This document shows, in pieces, positions 49,022-58,439 of a stretch of 64,000 bases of DNA (positions are counted from its first letter, which is position 1; each line of letters starts with the position of its first letter). The stretch is from Bacillota bacterium (lineage in GTDB: Bacteria > Bacillota > Clostridia > Christensenellales > SZUA-584). The stretch covers positions 3,570-67,569 of the forward strand of contig JAEWTW010000025.1 of the NCBI GenBank assembly GCA_023397655.1. Reading direction: 5' to 3'. The notes beneath the pieces were generated by a model that did not search any database, was not told where the DNA came from, and saw only the letters and a program-made list of their open reading frames with translations. Made by a program: the position numbers and the translations under genes.

Positions 49022-50366
49022 GCAGGCTCCGTTCTCGGCCAATCAAAAGGCGTTTTATGATAGGGCGCTGCGCAGCTGGTTCAACGTCGCGGAGGGCGGC
49101 AAGCGGGGCGGCAAGAACGTGCTCACCACAATGGCGTTCTGCCGGCGGTTGGAAGAGCACCCCAACAAGCTGCACCTGGTAGCGGGTGTGTCCATCGCCA
49201 CGGCCAAGCTGAACATACTCGACTGCGACGGCTTCGGGCTGCTGAACTATTTCTCCGGTCGGTGCAAAGAGGGCAAGTACAAAAACCGCGACTGCCTGTA
49301 CGTGCAGACACCGGCGGGCGAGAAGATCATCCTGGTGTCCGGTGGCGGTAAAGCGGGCGACAACAAGCTAATCCAGGGCAACACGTACGGCATGGCGTAC
49401 GTCACCGAGGCCAACCTGTGCCATCAGGATTTTATCAAAGAGGTGTTCGATCGGACGTTGTCCAGTGACGACCGCGCGATATTCCACGACCTCAACCCGA
49501 AAGCGCCGGGGCACTGGTACTATGTGGATGTGCTGGCGTTCCACGAAGCGCAGCAGGCGGCCAATGAGAAATACGGCTACAACTACGGCCATTTCACCAT
49601 CGCGGACAACATGAGCGTGTCGGATGAGAAGCTGCGCAAGACCATCGCGACGTACGACAAGCAGAGCGTCTGGTACGAGCGCGACATCAAGGGTAGGCGT
49701 AAAGCGGCCGAGGGGCTCATCTATCGCGCGTTTGCGGACAACCCGGAGGCCTTCACCATCGACGAAGCGCCGCCGGCGGCATTCTGCACAATCGGCCTTG
49801 ACTTCGGAGGCAACAAGAGCGGCCACGCACTGCAGTGCACTGGCATCGAGCCGGGTTATCGCGGTGTGGCCACACTGGACGAGGATTACAGCAAGAAAGA
49901 GATGGATCCCAACCAGCTCAATGCCTGGGTGGTGGCGTTCGTCAAGAAGCAGCAGGCAGCCGGCTACAAGGTAATCGAGATATCCGCGGACAACGCGGAG
50001 CCGGTGCTTATCCGCGGTGTGCGTAATGCTCTCGCAAAAGCGGGGGTCGGTGTCCCGGTGCGCAATGCACTCAAGGGACCGATTATTGACCGTATACGAT
50101 TCTACGAGGCACTGATGGGTATAAAGCCGAAACCGCGTTACAGGGTGATGCGGCATTGCGTGCACACTATTGATGCGTTTTCTACGGCGCTGTGGGATCC
50201 CGACGAGCTGGAGGACACGCGTCTGGACGACGGCTCGACCAACATAGATTCGATCGACGCGCAGGAGTATAGCACGGAGAGATACCAGAAACAGATCCTT
50301 GACATGATTATTTTAGGCGGTGATGCAAGTGGAAATCAGAAAGCTCCTCGAGAAGCTCGGACATAA
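49014..50366 (+). CDS. terL: Terminase large subunit
   Basis: 450 aa. ATPase motif GGKRGGKNVLTTMAF (Walker A variant), YVTEANLCHQDF (Walker B/coupling) and the RNase H-like nuclease TIGLDFGGNKSGHALQ with further acidic residues (EISADNAEP, HTIDAFSTALWDPD). It powers and cuts DNA during packaging. Its end overlaps the portal gene by 44 bases. Confidence 0.92.
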   Translation: MNKQAPFSANQKAFYDRALRSWFNVAEGGKRGGKNVLTTMAFCRRLEEHPNKLHLVAGVSIATAKLNILDCDGFGLLNYFSGRCKEGKYKNRDCLYVQTPAGEKIILVSGGGKAGDNKLIQGNTYGMAYVTEANLCHQDFIKEVFDRTLSSDDRAIFHDLNPKAPGHWYYVDVLAFHEAQQAANEKYGYNYGHFTIADNMSVSDEKLRKTIATYDKQSVWYERDIKGRRKAAEGLIYRAFADNPEAFTIDEAPPAAFCTIGLDFGGNKSGHALQCTGIEPGYRGVATLDEDYSKKEMDPNQLNAWVVAFVKKQQAAGYKVIEISADNAEPVLIRGVRNALAKAGVGVPVRNALKGPIIDRIRFYEALMGIKPKPRYRVMRHCVHTIDAFSTALWDPDELEDTRLDDGSTNIDSIDAQEYSTERYQKQILDMIILGGDASGNQKAPREART

Positions 50367-51699
50367 GAACCTTCTCTCCAGCGACTGGTATTCGAATATC
50401 GAAAAGTGGCTTAACTGGTATGGCGGCAAGGCGAAGTTCCACGATTACACGGTTTATAACGGTCAGCAGTTTGTGCCGTGCACACGCAAAACGCTCGGCA
50501 TGGCGAAGAAGGTCTCCGAGGATAAGGCGGATCTGCTGCTGAACGAAAAGGTGGAGATCGCTGTCGCGGGCGGCGCAGAGCTGCAGAAGTATCTTGACGC
50601 CGTGCTCGATGATAATAATTTCTGGGTGCGCGGCAATCAGCTGGTGGAGCTGGCCAACGCTCTCGGAACAGGGGCTTTTGTCGAATTCAAAGAGAACGAC
50701 GTTGTCCGGATCGACTACATACCCGCGTCATGTGTATGGCCGCTTTCTTGGCGTAACGGCAACATCACCGAATGTGCATTTGCCAGCAGGCTCTCCTCGG
50801 GTGACGATGAGCAGACATACGTCAACCGGCATCTTATCGAAAACGGTAAGTATGTAGTCTATAATGACTTGTTCGACAAGCAGGGCGCCCCGCTGGCACT
50901 CCCTGCGGGCGTGTTGCCCCAGTGGAGCACAGGCAGCGCGACACCGCTGTACCAGATCATCACACCGAATATTGCGAATAACATCGACATAGCCAACCCG
51001 ATGGGTATATCGGTGTACGCCAACAGCATCGACGACTTACAGATGATCGACCTTGCGTATGACAGCTTTTTCAACGAGTTCAAGCTGGGCAAAAAACGTA
51101 TTTTTGTCGATGATACGATGCTGAAGCCGACCCCTGTGAGTGGCGAACTTGTGCCCATATTTGATACGAACGATACCGTGTTCTACGGCATACCGAGGGT
51201 GGACGGCGACAAGAAACCTATCACCGAGAGCAACATGGATCTGCGCGTAGATGATCACATCAAAGGCATTCAGACGGCCCTCGACGTTCTTTCCGAAAAG
51301 TGTGGTTTCGGCAAGGGATATTACAAGTTCGACGGCGACAACGTCACGACGGCGACGCAGGTGATATCCCAGAACAGCAAGCTGTTCCGTCGGGTGCAGA
51401 AAGACGAGATCATATTGGACAAAGCGCTCACAGACATGGTGCGTGCCGTCCTGTTTCTCGGCGGAAAAAGCCCCGACGCAGAGGTCAGCATCAACTTTGA
51501 TGATTCGATCATCGAGGACACTGAGGCCAAGGCCAACCGCGCCATGCGGGAACAGTCCGCTGGCATCATTGACGACGTTGAGTATTTTATGATCACGCGG
51601 AACCTCGATGAGAAAAGTGCACAGGAGCTTGTCGACAAGATCGCGGCGCGCAAACCTGAGCCGCCTCCGACGCCTGATCTGTTCGGTGGTGGTGCCTGA
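50323..51699 (+). CDS. Portal protein (SPP1 gp6-like)
   Basis: 458 aa. Blocks WLNWYGGKAKFHDYTVYNG, KKVSEDKADLLLNEKVEI and ITPNIANNIDIANPMGISVY are typical of the phage_portal SPP1 family. It forms the dodecameric DNA port in the capsid vertex. ATG 50323 preferred (GTG 50320 and GTG 50329 possible). Overlaps its neighbours on both sides. Confidence 0.88.
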   Translation: MQVEIRKLLEKLGHKNLLSSDWYSNIEKWLNWYGGKAKFHDYTVYNGQQFVPCTRKTLGMAKKVSEDKADLLLNEKVEIAVAGGAELQKYLDAVLDDNNFWVRGNQLVELANALGTGAFVEFKENDVVRIDYIPASCVWPLSWRNGNITECAFASRLSSGDDEQTYVNRHLIENGKYVVYNDLFDKQGAPLALPAGVLPQWSTGSATPLYQIITPNIANNIDIANPMGISVYANSIDDLQMIDLAYDSFFNEFKLGKKRIFVDDTMLKPTPVSGELVPIFDTNDTVFYGIPRVDGDKKPITESNMDLRVDDHIKGIQTALDVLSEKCGFGKGYYKFDGDNVTTATQVISQNSKLFRRVQKDEIILDKALTDMVRAVLFLGGKSPDAEVSINFDDSIIEDTEAKANRAMREQSAGIIDDVEYFMITRNLDEKSAQELVDKIAARKPEPPPTPDLFGGGA

Positions 51700-52877
51700 T
51701 GCTGTCGCCGGAACAGATAACGGAGATCGCGGCTAAGCTGCTGGAGCTGTATCAGCGTATCGAGAGCGATCTGCTGCTGAGCGTCGCGTCGCGATTTTCT
51801 GCACTCGAGGGCGCACCGATATCCGGCATGGCGGCATGGCAGGTGGAAAAGCTGAATCAACTGGGAGTGCTACGGGCTGAAAACGTGAAGCTGATTGCTA
51901 AGTATTCCGGAGTCGCCGAAAAGGAGATTGCCAAAGCGCTTATCGAGGCCGGTTACAAGGCCGTCGAGTATGACGAAGCTGTTTATGCCCGGGCGTTTGA
52001 CAAGGGGCTGCTGCAAACCGCTGCGAGCCCGCTCAAGGCGTCGCCCAGCGTTCAGCAGATACTAGACGCTGCGATCACGAACGCGCGGCAGGTGTTCAAC
52101 CTCGTAAATACCGTGGCCATCGCCAGCGCGTCGGACGCGTTCCTCGAGATCGTGAACCAGGCATATCTCGAAACGAGTCTCGGCGTGCGCAGTTATACCG
52201 ACGCTATCCGGACCGCTGTGCGCAACCTCGCCGACAAAGGGATCACTGGTGTCAAGTATGTCGACAAGCTGGGGCGCACAATCAACTACCAGATTGACAC
52301 CGCTGTGCGGCGTGCTATACTCACCAGCTCCACTCAGACTGCGGGCAAGATTCAGCTACAGCGTGCGCGGGATTGGGGCTGCAATCTTGTGGAGGTGACG
52401 AGCCACATCGGCGCACGGCCCTCACACGCCGAATGGCAGGGCAAGATTTACAGCGTCGACGGAAGTACCGCCGAGTATCCGAATCTCGCCGCTGTGACGG
52501 GCTACGGGACCGCAGACGGCCTCAAGGGCATCAACTGCAGGCATGACATGTATCCGTTCTTCGAGGGGCTGAGCGAGCAGACGTATAAGCCGTACGATAT
52601 GGATGAGAACGAGCGGGCATACCGGGAGGCGCAGGAGCAACGAGCGCTTGAGCGGGATATCCGTCAACAGAAACGCCGCATACTGGCCGCTGAGGAAATA
52701 GGCGATGAACAGACACTGATGACCGCACGGGTGAAGCTGAAAGAGAAAGAAGCTAAGCTGAAAGCGTTCCTCGAAGAGAGCGGACGCACCAAGCGCTCGG
52801 ACAGGCAGCAGGTTTACGGCTTCGGACGGTCGCAGGCTTCGAGTGCCTCGTGGGCAGGGAGGAAAGCAGGGGTATGA
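51699..52877 (+). CDS. Phage minor capsid protein (minor capsid protein 2/MuF-like)
   Basis: 392 aa. Coupled to the portal stop. Helical N-terminus (MLSPEQITEIAAKLLELYQR), central TAVRRAILTSSTQTAGKIQL and a C-terminal VTSHIGARPSHAEWQGKIYS...GINCRHDMYPF module as in phage minor capsid protein 2 (PF06152), with conserved H and C. Probably sits at the portal inside the head. Confidence 0.85.
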   Translation: MLSPEQITEIAAKLLELYQRIESDLLLSVASRFSALEGAPISGMAAWQVEKLNQLGVLRAENVKLIAKYSGVAEKEIAKALIEAGYKAVEYDEAVYARAFDKGLLQTAASPLKASPSVQQILDAAITNARQVFNLVNTVAIASASDAFLEIVNQAYLETSLGVRSYTDAIRTAVRNLADKGITGVKYVDKLGRTINYQIDTAVRRAILTSSTQTAGKIQLQRARDWGCNLVEVTSHIGARPSHAEWQGKIYSVDGSTAEYPNLAAVTGYGTADGLKGINCRHDMYPFFEGLSEQTYKPYDMDENERAYREAQEQRALERDIRQQKRRILAAEEIGDEQTLMTARVKLKEKEAKLKAFLEESGRTKRSDRQQVYGFGRSQASSASWAGRKAGV

Positions 52878-53239
52878 CAGAGTTACAAAAGATCAATGTG
52901 CTTGGAATGCCTTACGCCATAATCGTTAAGAAATATGACGAAGAGCCAGAATTTGAAAGCCGTGACATTGTAGGCTTTTGCGATGGTTATGCGAAGGAAA
53001 TCGTGCTTTGTGATCTTGCGACCCATAGAGATTATAAGCACGAAGAGCCTAAAACAATGGCTCCGTATCGCAATTGTAATCTCCGGCATGAAATAGTTCA
53101 CGCTTTTCTGTTTGAGAGCGGGCTGGCTCAGAACTCAGGAGACACGAATGCATGGGCGCAGAACGAGGAAATGGTTGACTGGATCGCCAGGCAGGGCCCT
53201 AAAATTTATGAGGCGTGGAAAGAAGCAGCTTGTATCTGA
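52874..53239 (+). CDS. Phage HEXXH metallopeptidase-like protein
   Basis: 121 aa. The motif LRHEIVHAFLFESGL is a HEXXH zinc site; a second acidic helix (NEEMVDWIARQGPKI) could supply the third ligand. Located between minor head protein and scaffold, so an ejected or head-processing peptidase is conceivable. AT-richer than its neighbours. Start ATG 52874 overlaps the previous stop. Confidence 0.65.
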   Translation: MTELQKINVLGMPYAIIVKKYDEEPEFESRDIVGFCDGYAKEIVLCDLATHRDYKHEEPKTMAPYRNCNLRHEIVHAFLFESGLAQNSGDTNAWAQNEEMVDWIARQGPKIYEAWKEAACI

Positions 53240-53384
53240 TATAAACGCGGCGCTCTCAAGGCGCTGTTTTTATACCCAAAATTAACCGGGCGCACGGAGA
53301 ACAATATGCGTACCGCAATACCGGGACTGGCCGGAGCTCCGAGTAATATCGGCAGCGATCAAGGATAGCGGTTTGGAGGTTGAC

Positions 53385-53936
53385 ATGTTGGAATGGCTCA
53401 AAACGATACTCGGTGATAGCTACACCGACGACATTGACAAGGCGGTATCTAAGGAGATTGGCAAGGGCTTTGTGGCCCGTGCAGATTTCAACGCTCTGAA
53501 CGAGGAAAAGAAAAAACTCGGAGAGACAGTAACAGAGCGCGACGGCCAGCTTGAGGCGCTGAAAAAGGTTGACGCCGCGGGGCTTCAGGCTGAAATCACG
53601 AGGCTTCAGGGTGAAAACGCCACGGCAAAAACAGAGTACGAGGCGGAGCTTAAAAAGGTTAAGCTCAACAGCACGCTCGAAACACGGCTCATAAAAGATG
53701 GCGCTGTGAATACCAAAGCTGTTATGGCATTGCTCGACGCGTCGAAAATCTCTCTCGATGGTGACAACCTTGTGGGCTATGACGACCAGATCAAGGCGCT
53801 CAAAGAGAGCGAAAAATGGGCGTTCCAAACAGGTGCGCCCGGCAGCACCGGGATGAATCAGAATCCCGGCGGCTCTGGTGAGCGGACGCTGGCCGACGAT
53901 ATTACGGCGCAGCTTTATCCCACAACAAAACAATAA
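53385..53936 (+). CDS. Capsid scaffolding protein (GP20 family)
   Basis: 183 aa: MLEWLKTILGDSYTDDIDKA, a coiled-coil (EEKKKLGETVTERDGQLEAL) and a C-terminal ERTLADDITAQLYPTTKQ. This matches phage minor structural protein GP20, the scaffold of SPP1-like phages. GGAGG precedes ATG 53385. Confidence 0.82.
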   Translation: MLEWLKTILGDSYTDDIDKAVSKEIGKGFVARADFNALNEEKKKLGETVTERDGQLEALKKVDAAGLQAEITRLQGENATAKTEYEAELKKVKLNSTLETRLIKDGAVNTKAVMALLDASKISLDGDNLVGYDDQIKALKESEKWAFQTGAPGSTGMNQNPGGSGERTLADDITAQLYPTTKQ

Positions 53937-53957
53937 ACGAAAGGTAGGTAATTCAAT

Positions 53958-54908
53958 ATGCCTATTACCCTTGCACAGGCTCAGGAGCTGAGTCAGAACA
54001 AACTGACGCAGTATGTGATCAGCGAATTCCGGAAATCTCCGTTGCTGGAGGCGCTGCCGTTTGACAACACGGTGATGCCTCAGGGCGGTGTGACACTGGC
54101 TTACAGCTACAACCGCGTGACCACGCTCGCGACGGCCGCATCGAGGGCGATCAACGCCGAGTTCGTGGCGCAGGAGGCTGTAACCACGCAGTACACCGTC
54201 AACCTCAAGATCTTCGGCGGCAGCTTCCAGGTCGACCGCGTGATCGCAAACGCCCAGAAGCAGGTTGTCGACCACATCCAGTTCCAGACCGCGCAGAAGA
54301 TCGAGGCGTCGCGCGCCAAGTTCGCCGACATGTTCATCAATGGCGATTCGGGGCAGGTGGCCACGGACTTCGACGGCATTGACAAGGCCATCACGGGCAG
54401 CTCCACGGAGCACGTGCCGGCGGCAGCAATCGATCTGTCCACCAGCGCGAACATCACGACCAACTTTAACCTGTTCATGGACACGCTGGACAAGTGGCTC
54501 TCGACCCTCGACGGCCCCCCGTCCGCGCTCATGATGAACAAAGCGGTGCACGCGATCATGAGCGGCATCGCACGCCGGAGCGGTTTCTTCTCCACCAGCG
54601 ACGTGGACGCGTTCGGCAAGCCGGTCACCAAGTACCAGGGCATTCCACTCGTGGCGCTCGGCGACAAGGCCGGCACCTCCAACCCGATCATCGCGACGGC
54701 CAACGGCGAGACCTCCATCTACGCGGCACGGTTCGCGCTGGACGGCGTACACGGCGTTTCTCCCGCGGGCACAAACGTGGCGGACGTCTACCTGCCCAAC
54801 ATGACCGCCCCGGGTGCGGTGAAGACGGGCGAGGTCGAGATGGTTGCCGCTGTGGCGCTCAAGGCTACGCGCGCGGCCGGCGCTCTCCGCAAAGTCAAGA
54901 TCTCGTAA
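53958..54908 (+). CDS. Major capsid protein
   Basis: 316 aa. MPITLAQAQELSQNKLTQYV, then VTLAYSYNRVTT and FGGSFQVDRVIA (P-domain strands), and DGVHGVSPAGTNVADVYLPN. HK97-fold major head protein by position (after scaffold), size and strand pattern. AAGGTAGG precedes ATG 53958. Codon use shows strong GC-ending bias, fitting high expression. Confidence 0.85.
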   Translation: MPITLAQAQELSQNKLTQYVISEFRKSPLLEALPFDNTVMPQGGVTLAYSYNRVTTLATAASRAINAEFVAQEAVTTQYTVNLKIFGGSFQVDRVIANAQKQVVDHIQFQTAQKIEASRAKFADMFINGDSGQVATDFDGIDKAITGSSTEHVPAAAIDLSTSANITTNFNLFMDTLDKWLSTLDGPPSALMMNKAVHAIMSGIARRSGFFSTSDVDAFGKPVTKYQGIPLVALGDKAGTSNPIIATANGETSIYAARFALDGVHGVSPAGTNVADVYLPNMTAPGAVKTGEVEMVAAVALKATRAAGALRKVKIS

Positions 54909-54918
54909 GGAGGGGACT

Positions 54919-55128
54919 ATGCCTTATATTATCAAAGCCCCTGTCGCTAATTACGGCGGGGTGACGGCTGGCGTTCAGTTTACAAACGGCGTCGGGAAAA
55001 CCGACAGCGATTACATCGCGGACTGGATGCGCGGCAAGGGCTATGAGGTGTCTGAAGAGGCGCCTCCGGAGCCGCCCAAAGAGCCGAAAGGCAAGGGCGG
55101 CAAGACCAAAGAAGGGAGCGAGGGCTAA
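54919..55128 (+). CDS. Small head-associated phage protein
   Basis: 69 aa: MPYIIKAPVANYGGVTAGVQ, then a Pro/Lys/Gly-rich tail (PPEPPKEPKGKGGKTKEG). Strong AAGGAGGGG site. Similar short proteins follow the capsid gene in many siphoviruses; role unknown. Confidence 0.65.
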   Translation: MPYIIKAPVANYGGVTAGVQFTNGVGKTDSDYIADWMRGKGYEVSEEAPPEPPKEPKGKGGKTKEGSEG

Positions 55129-55691
55129 TGCCGAGAATCTACGCGGACAACGAGAACCATAACATGACGTGGGGCGAGGTCGATTTTTATAACGGCGTCG
55201 CTGCTGTGGCTTCGGGCGTGAACACCGCCTTTTTCACCGCAAACAGTTACGCGGTGGACAACAGCAAGCATGTGCTGACGCTGATCGACCGCATGACGCC
55301 CGCGGAGCTGAGACAGCTGTGCGCCTATCTGGGTCTGACGATTGACCAGGGCGCGGATCCGGACACGAAGCAGGTGCTGGTGCGCGCGATCGAAACGTCG
55401 ATCAGCGCCAAGTATCTGGCCGCGGTGACGGTGGCGTCGACGGGCGGCACAGCAGCCGGTGACAGCGACATCGCAATCACCGGCGAGGGCACATACAAGT
55501 ACAAAACGGCTGCAACGACCGCGCCGGCGCTGCTGTACATGGACGTGCCTGACGCAACGTGGCTCGACATCGAGACGGGCGACGACATCACGCCCACGGC
55601 AGGCCACGACAAGATCACGGTGGTCAAGCTGAACGCTGACGGCTACGTGATCGGGCTGGGCAGCGATGACATCACGGTGAACGCTGGTTAA
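55128..55691 (+). CDS. Head-tail region protein with shared decoration-like domain
   Basis: 187 aa. Residues 1-40 are a short strand region, 50-90 a Rho-N/SAP-like helical segment (MTPAELRQLCAYLGLTIDQG), and about 100-187 a beta-rich domain (TVASTGGTAAGDSDIAITGE, GTYKYKTA, GDDITPTAGHDKITVV). The latter resembles the C-terminal domain of the tail-tube protein encoded at 57219. Expected to be on the virion surface near the head. Confidence 0.6.
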   Translation: MPRIYADNENHNMTWGEVDFYNGVAAVASGVNTAFFTANSYAVDNSKHVLTLIDRMTPAELRQLCAYLGLTIDQGADPDTKQVLVRAIETSISAKYLAAVTVASTGGTAAGDSDIAITGEGTYKYKTAATTAPALLYMDVPDATWLDIETGDDITPTAGHDKITVVKLNADGYVIGLGSDDITVNAG

Positions 55692-55718
55692 AACAAAACT
55701 GGGAAGGAGGCCCCCGGC

Positions 55719-56129
55719 ATGGCGTACATAGCGAAAACAGATCTGACAACTTATGCCCCCAGTGTCACACTCACAGACGCCGAATTTGCCGAATTGGCGG
55801 ATCGCGCGAGCGAAATAATCGATAGGCTGACAATGGACCGCATACCGATTGCCGGGGGCCTGACCGCCCTCGACGCGGATGTGCAAGCGGCTGTAAAAAA
55901 AGCAGCATGTGCGCAGGTGCAGACAATGTTCGCTCAGGGCGGGCTCTCCGTTGTGGAGGGCTTTGGCGCGGAGGCGAATCAGCAAAGCGTGTCGATCGGT
56001 AAGTTTAGCACGAGTAACGCTGGTGCGTCGGCGCTTCAGACGGTCGATGGCATGCCGGTGTCGCCCATGGTCGCGGGGTATCTGCGGCGCACGGGGCTCA
56101 TGTACAGGGGGGTCGTCGTTTATGGCTAG
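55719..56129 (+). CDS. Head-tail connector protein
   Basis: 136 aa: MAYIAKTDLTTYAPSVTLTD, EFAELADRASEIIDRLTMDR and VKKAACAQVQTMFAQGG, the helical pattern of connector (gp6/YqbG-like) proteins that stack under the portal. AAGGAGG precedes ATG 55719. Confidence 0.7.
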   Translation: MAYIAKTDLTTYAPSVTLTDAEFAELADRASEIIDRLTMDRIPIAGGLTALDADVQAAVKKAACAQVQTMFAQGGLSVVEGFGAEANQQSVSIGKFSTSNAGASALQTVDGMPVSPMVAGYLRRTGLMYRGVVVYG

Positions 56130-56466
56130 GCCAATACCTGTTTACCTCCTCCCGCATAGCGCCACGCAGAAGTATGGCAAGCCGACAGAGAACGATGCCG
56201 GCACACGCACCTGGCCGTCCAGCCGGGCGCTGTCACACGTGCGCTTTGAGCCCACGTCGCGCATGACGATGGGTAAGGACAACAAGCAGATAGCGCTGTC
56301 GGCGATCATGTTTTTCGACTGCCGTAACAGCTCACCGCGCAGCTCAACGTTCGCGATCGGCGACCAGATCAGCAGGACAGGAGGCTCGGCGTACACGGTG
56401 GTGGGCGGCACAGAGCCACTTTGTGACGCGCGGCAGCCGCACCACTACGAACTGGAGCTGATTTAA
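56122..56466 (+). CDS. Minor capsid protein (head closure)
   Basis: 114 aa, MARPIPVYLLPHSATQKYGK, SHVRFEPTS and CDARQPHHYELELI match the minor capsid/head-closure family of SPP1-like phages (PF10665). Overlaps the connector by 8 bases. Confidence 0.7.
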   Translation: MARPIPVYLLPHSATQKYGKPTENDAGTRTWPSSRALSHVRFEPTSRMTMGKDNKQIALSAIMFFDCRNSSPRSSTFAIGDQISRTGGSAYTVVGGTEPLCDARQPHHYELELI

Positions 56467-56820
56467 ATGCCTGACGGCTTCACAATCGAGTTTCATTTCG
56501 ACAAGGCGGCATTGATGCAGCGGGTGTACGCGGCCAGTGCTAAGGGCATTGCCGCGGTCGCTAACGAGGCGCTCAAAGACGCCAACTACTACGCGCGCGA
56601 GGACACCGGCGAGCTGATCCGCTCGTCGATTCGCGCAAGCCGTCCGGAAGAGGGTGAGCTGGTGTGGGATACACCATATGCAAGGAGTATGTATTACACT
56701 GGTACGCCGTCTCAGGACACCAACCCGAACGCGTCGCTGCTGTGGGCGCACAGGGGTTACGCGGAGAATCATGCCAAGTATAACCGTATACTTGATAGAA
56801 TCGCGATGTCGGAGGTGTAG
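56467..56820 (+). CDS. Minor capsid protein 2 (head-tail joining)
   Basis: 117 aa, MPDGFTIEFHFDKAALMQRV, DTGELIRSSIRASRPEEG and LLWAHRGYAENHAKY: minor_capsid_2 (PF11114) pattern, HK97 gp10-like joining protein. Confidence 0.72.
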   Translation: MPDGFTIEFHFDKAALMQRVYAASAKGIAAVANEALKDANYYAREDTGELIRSSIRASRPEEGELVWDTPYARSMYYTGTPSQDTNPNASLLWAHRGYAENHAKYNRILDRIAMSEV

Positions 56821-56823
56821 CTT

Positions 56824-57222
56824 GTGTTTGATCAGGTATTTGCAGCGGTAAAGCAGCTGGCCGTGACGCATGCTGCGCCATACACGGAAATCGCGAACGG
56901 CTCAATGCCGACCGAGAACGGGCTGGCGATTTATCCCGGCCCCGGTGCGCCTGCTGATTCGTTTTTTGACCGCGGTGCGACGTATCAAATCAGCGTTGTG
57001 CTGAACGGCAAGCACAGCAACCTGCAGACGCTCACGGCGGCGCTGTCGGCCATTCACACGGGGCTGACGCAAACGAGGGAGTATCCGAAAACGGACGACT
57101 GGCAGATACTCAGCATCGAGACGGCCACACCGCCGAATTATGTCGGCAGGGAAGAGAGTGACACGCGGCAGTGGCTGTACGGCAGCATACTGTCGGTCAG
57201 ATTCCACATTAAAGGAGTGTGA
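56824..57222 (+). CDS. Minor capsid/tail terminator protein
   Basis: 132 aa from GTG 56824: MFDQVFAAVKQLAVTH, GLAIYPGPGAPADSFFDRGA and PPNYVGREESDTRQWLYGSI match the minor capsid protein from bacteriophage family (PF12691), which acts as tail terminator. The stop overlaps the next start. Confidence 0.72.
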   Translation: MFDQVFAAVKQLAVTHAAPYTEIANGSMPTENGLAIYPGPGAPADSFFDRGATYQISVVLNGKHSNLQTLTAALSAIHTGLTQTREYPKTDDWQILSIETATPPNYVGREESDTRQWLYGSILSVRFHIKGV

Positions 57223-57953
57223 GCAAATTGCCTGAAATTGTTTTAAATTACCACTACAAGTTTGAAATCGACACCACGCCGGGCGAAGCGTCTGAGACGT
57301 ACGCAGAACTCGGTGCGGGCTTCTCCAATCTCGCCGAAGGACTGAATGAGGTGCTTTACCAGGCATCGCATTTCGGTGACGGCGGCTGGGGCAGCACGGA
57401 GGTCACCGGCGGGCAGTTCATCGCGACGCTGACAGGTGTGCGCGTAGCCGGAAACGCGGCGCAGGATTACATTTATAGCGATGATGTTCGTTATGGATTC
57501 GGCGCAGCGCGCAAAACTAAGTTGCGCGTGTCCCAGAACGACGTGCCACTGTTGGTGTGGCCGGTGACACTGGCGAATATCACGCAATCGGGCGGAGCGG
57601 CCAATCAGCCCGCGGCGATCAGCGTGGCGATCCACGGCAACGGGGCTCCGCAGGCGCTGGCTGGCATCTACCTCGAACCGCTCACCGTTGTAAGCGTAGC
57701 GGGCGGCAGCACAGGCGATACGGCGATCTACGTTAACCCGGCGGTCGAGGCGTCGCACAGCTACAAGTACAAGACCGGCGCGAGCGTCGATCTGCCGCTG
57801 TTTGATGCGGTGCTGACCACGGGCTGGACGGCATGGGACGGCTCGGCGGACATCACGGCCACGACCGGCAATCAGATCGTGATCGCTGAGATCGAGACGG
57901 CGACAAACAAGGCCAAGAAAGCCGGGCGGGCGACCGTCACGTCGGCAACGTAA
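57219..57953 (+). CDS. Major tail (tube) protein with C-terminal decoration domain
   Basis: 244 aa. Residues about 1-150 form the tail-tube part (KFEIDTTPGEASETYAELGA, ANQPAAISVAIHGNGAPQ). Residues about 160-244 form a beta-rich domain (VSVAGGSTGDTAIYVNPAVE, SYKYKTGASV, GNQIVIAEIETATN) resembling the end of the 55128 protein. GTG 57219 is only one base from GGAG; TTG 57228 has a better 10-base spacing. A strong terminator follows, as expected for an abundant product. Confidence 0.72.
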   Translation: MSKLPEIVLNYHYKFEIDTTPGEASETYAELGAGFSNLAEGLNEVLYQASHFGDGGWGSTEVTGGQFIATLTGVRVAGNAAQDYIYSDDVRYGFGAARKTKLRVSQNDVPLLVWPVTLANITQSGGAANQPAAISVAIHGNGAPQALAGIYLEPLTVVSVAGGSTGDTAIYVNPAVEASHSYKYKTGASVDLPLFDAVLTTGWTAWDGSADITATTGNQIVIAEIETATNKAKKAGRATVTSAT

Positions 57954-57970
57954 GCCGAGAAGCAAGGCAA

Positions 57971-57999
57971 GGGAGCGGGCAGACACCGCTCCCTTTTTT
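57971..57999 (+). terminator. Strong terminator behind the tail-tube gene
   Basis: GGGAGCGG (57971-57978) pairs perfectly with CCGCTCCC (57986-57993), then six T. Inside the late operon, so it lowers expression of the downstream tail genes. Confidence 0.88.
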
Positions 58000-58016
58000 C
58001 GTAGGAGGATAAACAC

Positions 58017-58439
58017 ATGTATGAGATCAGAAGAACCATTAAGATCACCGAGCAGCTGAAACTCGGCGACGATGTATTGGATATTGTCATCGCTCCGGAG
58101 GAGATCGTCAAGGAGTACAACAGATCTGTCGCGGGTATTACCAAAGCGCAAACCGTGGTCAATAAGGCAAAGCAGGCCGGGGATCCCGCAAGCGCCAAAG
58201 CAGCCGTGGAGCAGTTCGGCGAGGCCATCACGCAGCTCATGGACGTGTTGCTGGGCAATGCCAACACCGAGAAGATAATTGCGTTTTACGACGGCAACAA
58301 GATCGAGATGAGCAGCTGGATTACACCGTTCCTGACAGGCGTGATCGCGCCCAAAATGAAAGAAGCGGCTGAGATGATGCGGCAGCAGGTAAGCAGAGAC
58401 TACCGCAAAGCCGGGCGCAAGGGGCTGTTCAGAAGATGA
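58017..58439 (+). CDS. Tail assembly chaperone-like protein
   Basis: 140 aa, helical: LKLGDDVLDIVIAPEEIVKE, AKAAVEQFGEAITQLMDVLL. Position after the tail tube and before Gp15 and tape measure suggests an assembly chaperone. No slippery sequence is needed, since the next gene starts at an ATGA overlap. GTAGGAGG precedes ATG 58017. Confidence 0.65.
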   Translation: MYEIRRTIKITEQLKLGDDVLDIVIAPEEIVKEYNRSVAGITKAQTVVNKAKQAGDPASAKAAVEQFGEAITQLMDVLLGNANTEKIIAFYDGNKIEMSSWITPFLTGVIAPKMKEAAEMMRQQVSRDYRKAGRKGLFRR

